NCBI GenBank assembly: GCA_021648495.1
Contig: JAKIST010000004.1
Location: 1 to 32,917, forward strand
Length of the DNA: 32,917 nucleotides
From: Draconibacterium sp.
GTDB taxonomy: Bacteria > Bacteroidota > Bacteroidia > Bacteroidales > Prolixibacteraceae
Reading direction: 5' to 3'
The position numbers were made by a program, and so were the translations under genes. The notes below the pieces were generated by a model, which was not told the origin of the DNA, did no database searches, and worked only from the letters and a program-made list of their open reading frames with translations. Shown here in pieces: positions 32,619-32,917 of this stretch (positions are counted from its first letter, which is position 1; every line of letters starts with the position of its first letter).

Positions 32619-32917
32619 TTACTTATTCGAAAGCGCAGATAAATAATCTGCTGTTAAAAATAAACTTAAATTCCGTGTAAAATTATATCCTATTTTAATG
32701 GCTGTTGAAAAATAGGATATTTTAGAGGTTTTCTCAGCGTTTAAACTGTAAACAGGAATTGTAATATCCACATTTTCAGCATAACTAATTTTTAAATCGA
32801 CAGGTTTAATTGATAATATTCCAGCTCTAACTATAAATTTAGCCGAAAATTTATTAAAAGAAACATTATATTCTGGTCCAATCCCATAATAAGTTGTTTC
32901 CCAATCTTTAGAGCTAT
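32619..32917 (-). CDS. Outer-membrane beta-barrel protein, C-terminal part (5' end outside window)
   Basis: About 98 codons running in from the window edge. The sequence alternates polar and aromatic/hydrophobic residues in strands: TTYYGIGPEYNVSFNKFSAK, FIVRAGILSIKP, ISYFSTAIKIGYNF and LSLFLTADYLSALSN, typical of a Bacteroidetes outer-membrane barrel. The stop (TAA, 32619-32621) comes after ADYLSALSNK without a terminal aromatic residue, which is slightly early for a barrel and may mean a premature stop. Function is unknown. Confidence 0.55.
   Translation of the reverse strand, partial: SSKDWETTYYGIGPEYNVSFNKFSAKFIVRAGILSIKPVDLKISYAENVDITIPVYSLNAEKTSKISYFSTAIKIGYNFTRNLSLFLTADYLSALSNK

Noticed and set aside
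1-32917. tRNA, rRNA or CRISPR loci
   Set aside because: I scanned by eye for cloverleaf-like sequences, rRNA signatures and regular direct repeats and saw none; a covariance search was not possible.

Overview
The window looks like a chromosomal segment from a Bacteroidetes bacterium, probably a Marinilabiliales/Prolixibacteraceae-like lineage. This rests on the AT-rich sequence, the weak or absent Shine-Dalgarno sites, a TAnnTTTG-type promoter box, and the gene types (YaiO-like barrel, LolA-like/MMPL pair, Bacteroidetes-type HTH stub, many TolC-type genes). The taxon is inferred; no rRNA or tRNA gene is visible.

Region 1 (1-3.94 kb, + strand) is the end of an envelope-lipid type operon: the C-terminal part of an MMPL/RND exporter (cut by the window edge), a LolA-like periplasmic protein, an acyl carrier protein, a patatin-like lipase and a glycosyltransferase broken off after 56 codons. 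Region 2 (3.94-4.94 kb) has a palindromic repeat lying exactly between that stub and a second stub, an HTH regulator on the - strand, followed by a PPP-type phosphatase.

Region 3 (5.2-18.8 kb, all - strand) reads, in transcription order: MprF-like aminoacyl-lipid synthase/flippase, response regulator, histidine kinase, LamG/DUF1080-like lipoprotein, TolC-like protein, a second LamG/DUF1080-like paralogue, a palindromic repeat pair, then a tripartite efflux operon (TolC, membrane fusion lipoprotein, RND pump). It looks like an envelope-defence/efflux locus under one two-component system. The fusion-protein gene has a palindromic repeat inside its 5' end.

Region 4 (18.9-24.0 kb) is a nickel-pincer-cofactor island: a NikR-like ribbon-helix-helix regulator, larE, larC, larB and a UreH-type nickel permease, tightly packed on the + strand. 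No LarA racemase is present. The NikR-like protein has lost every canonical high-affinity nickel ligand, and the island is bracketed by 62-bp inverted repeats (59/62 identical) plus other palindromic elements.

Region 5 (24.65-31.5 kb, + strand) is a five-gene envelope-glycan locus: stand-alone receiver, SPOR-TM-HEAT membrane protein, processive GT2 synthase, YaiO-like TPR/beta-barrel protein, and an LTA-synthase-like phosphoglycerol/sulfatase-fold transferase. It has no PilZ domain or c-di-GMP enzyme and looks like a little-described polysaccharide synthesis, modification and export system.

Region 6 (31.5-32.9 kb) holds degenerate gene remnants and the C-terminal end of an outer-membrane barrel protein on the - strand.
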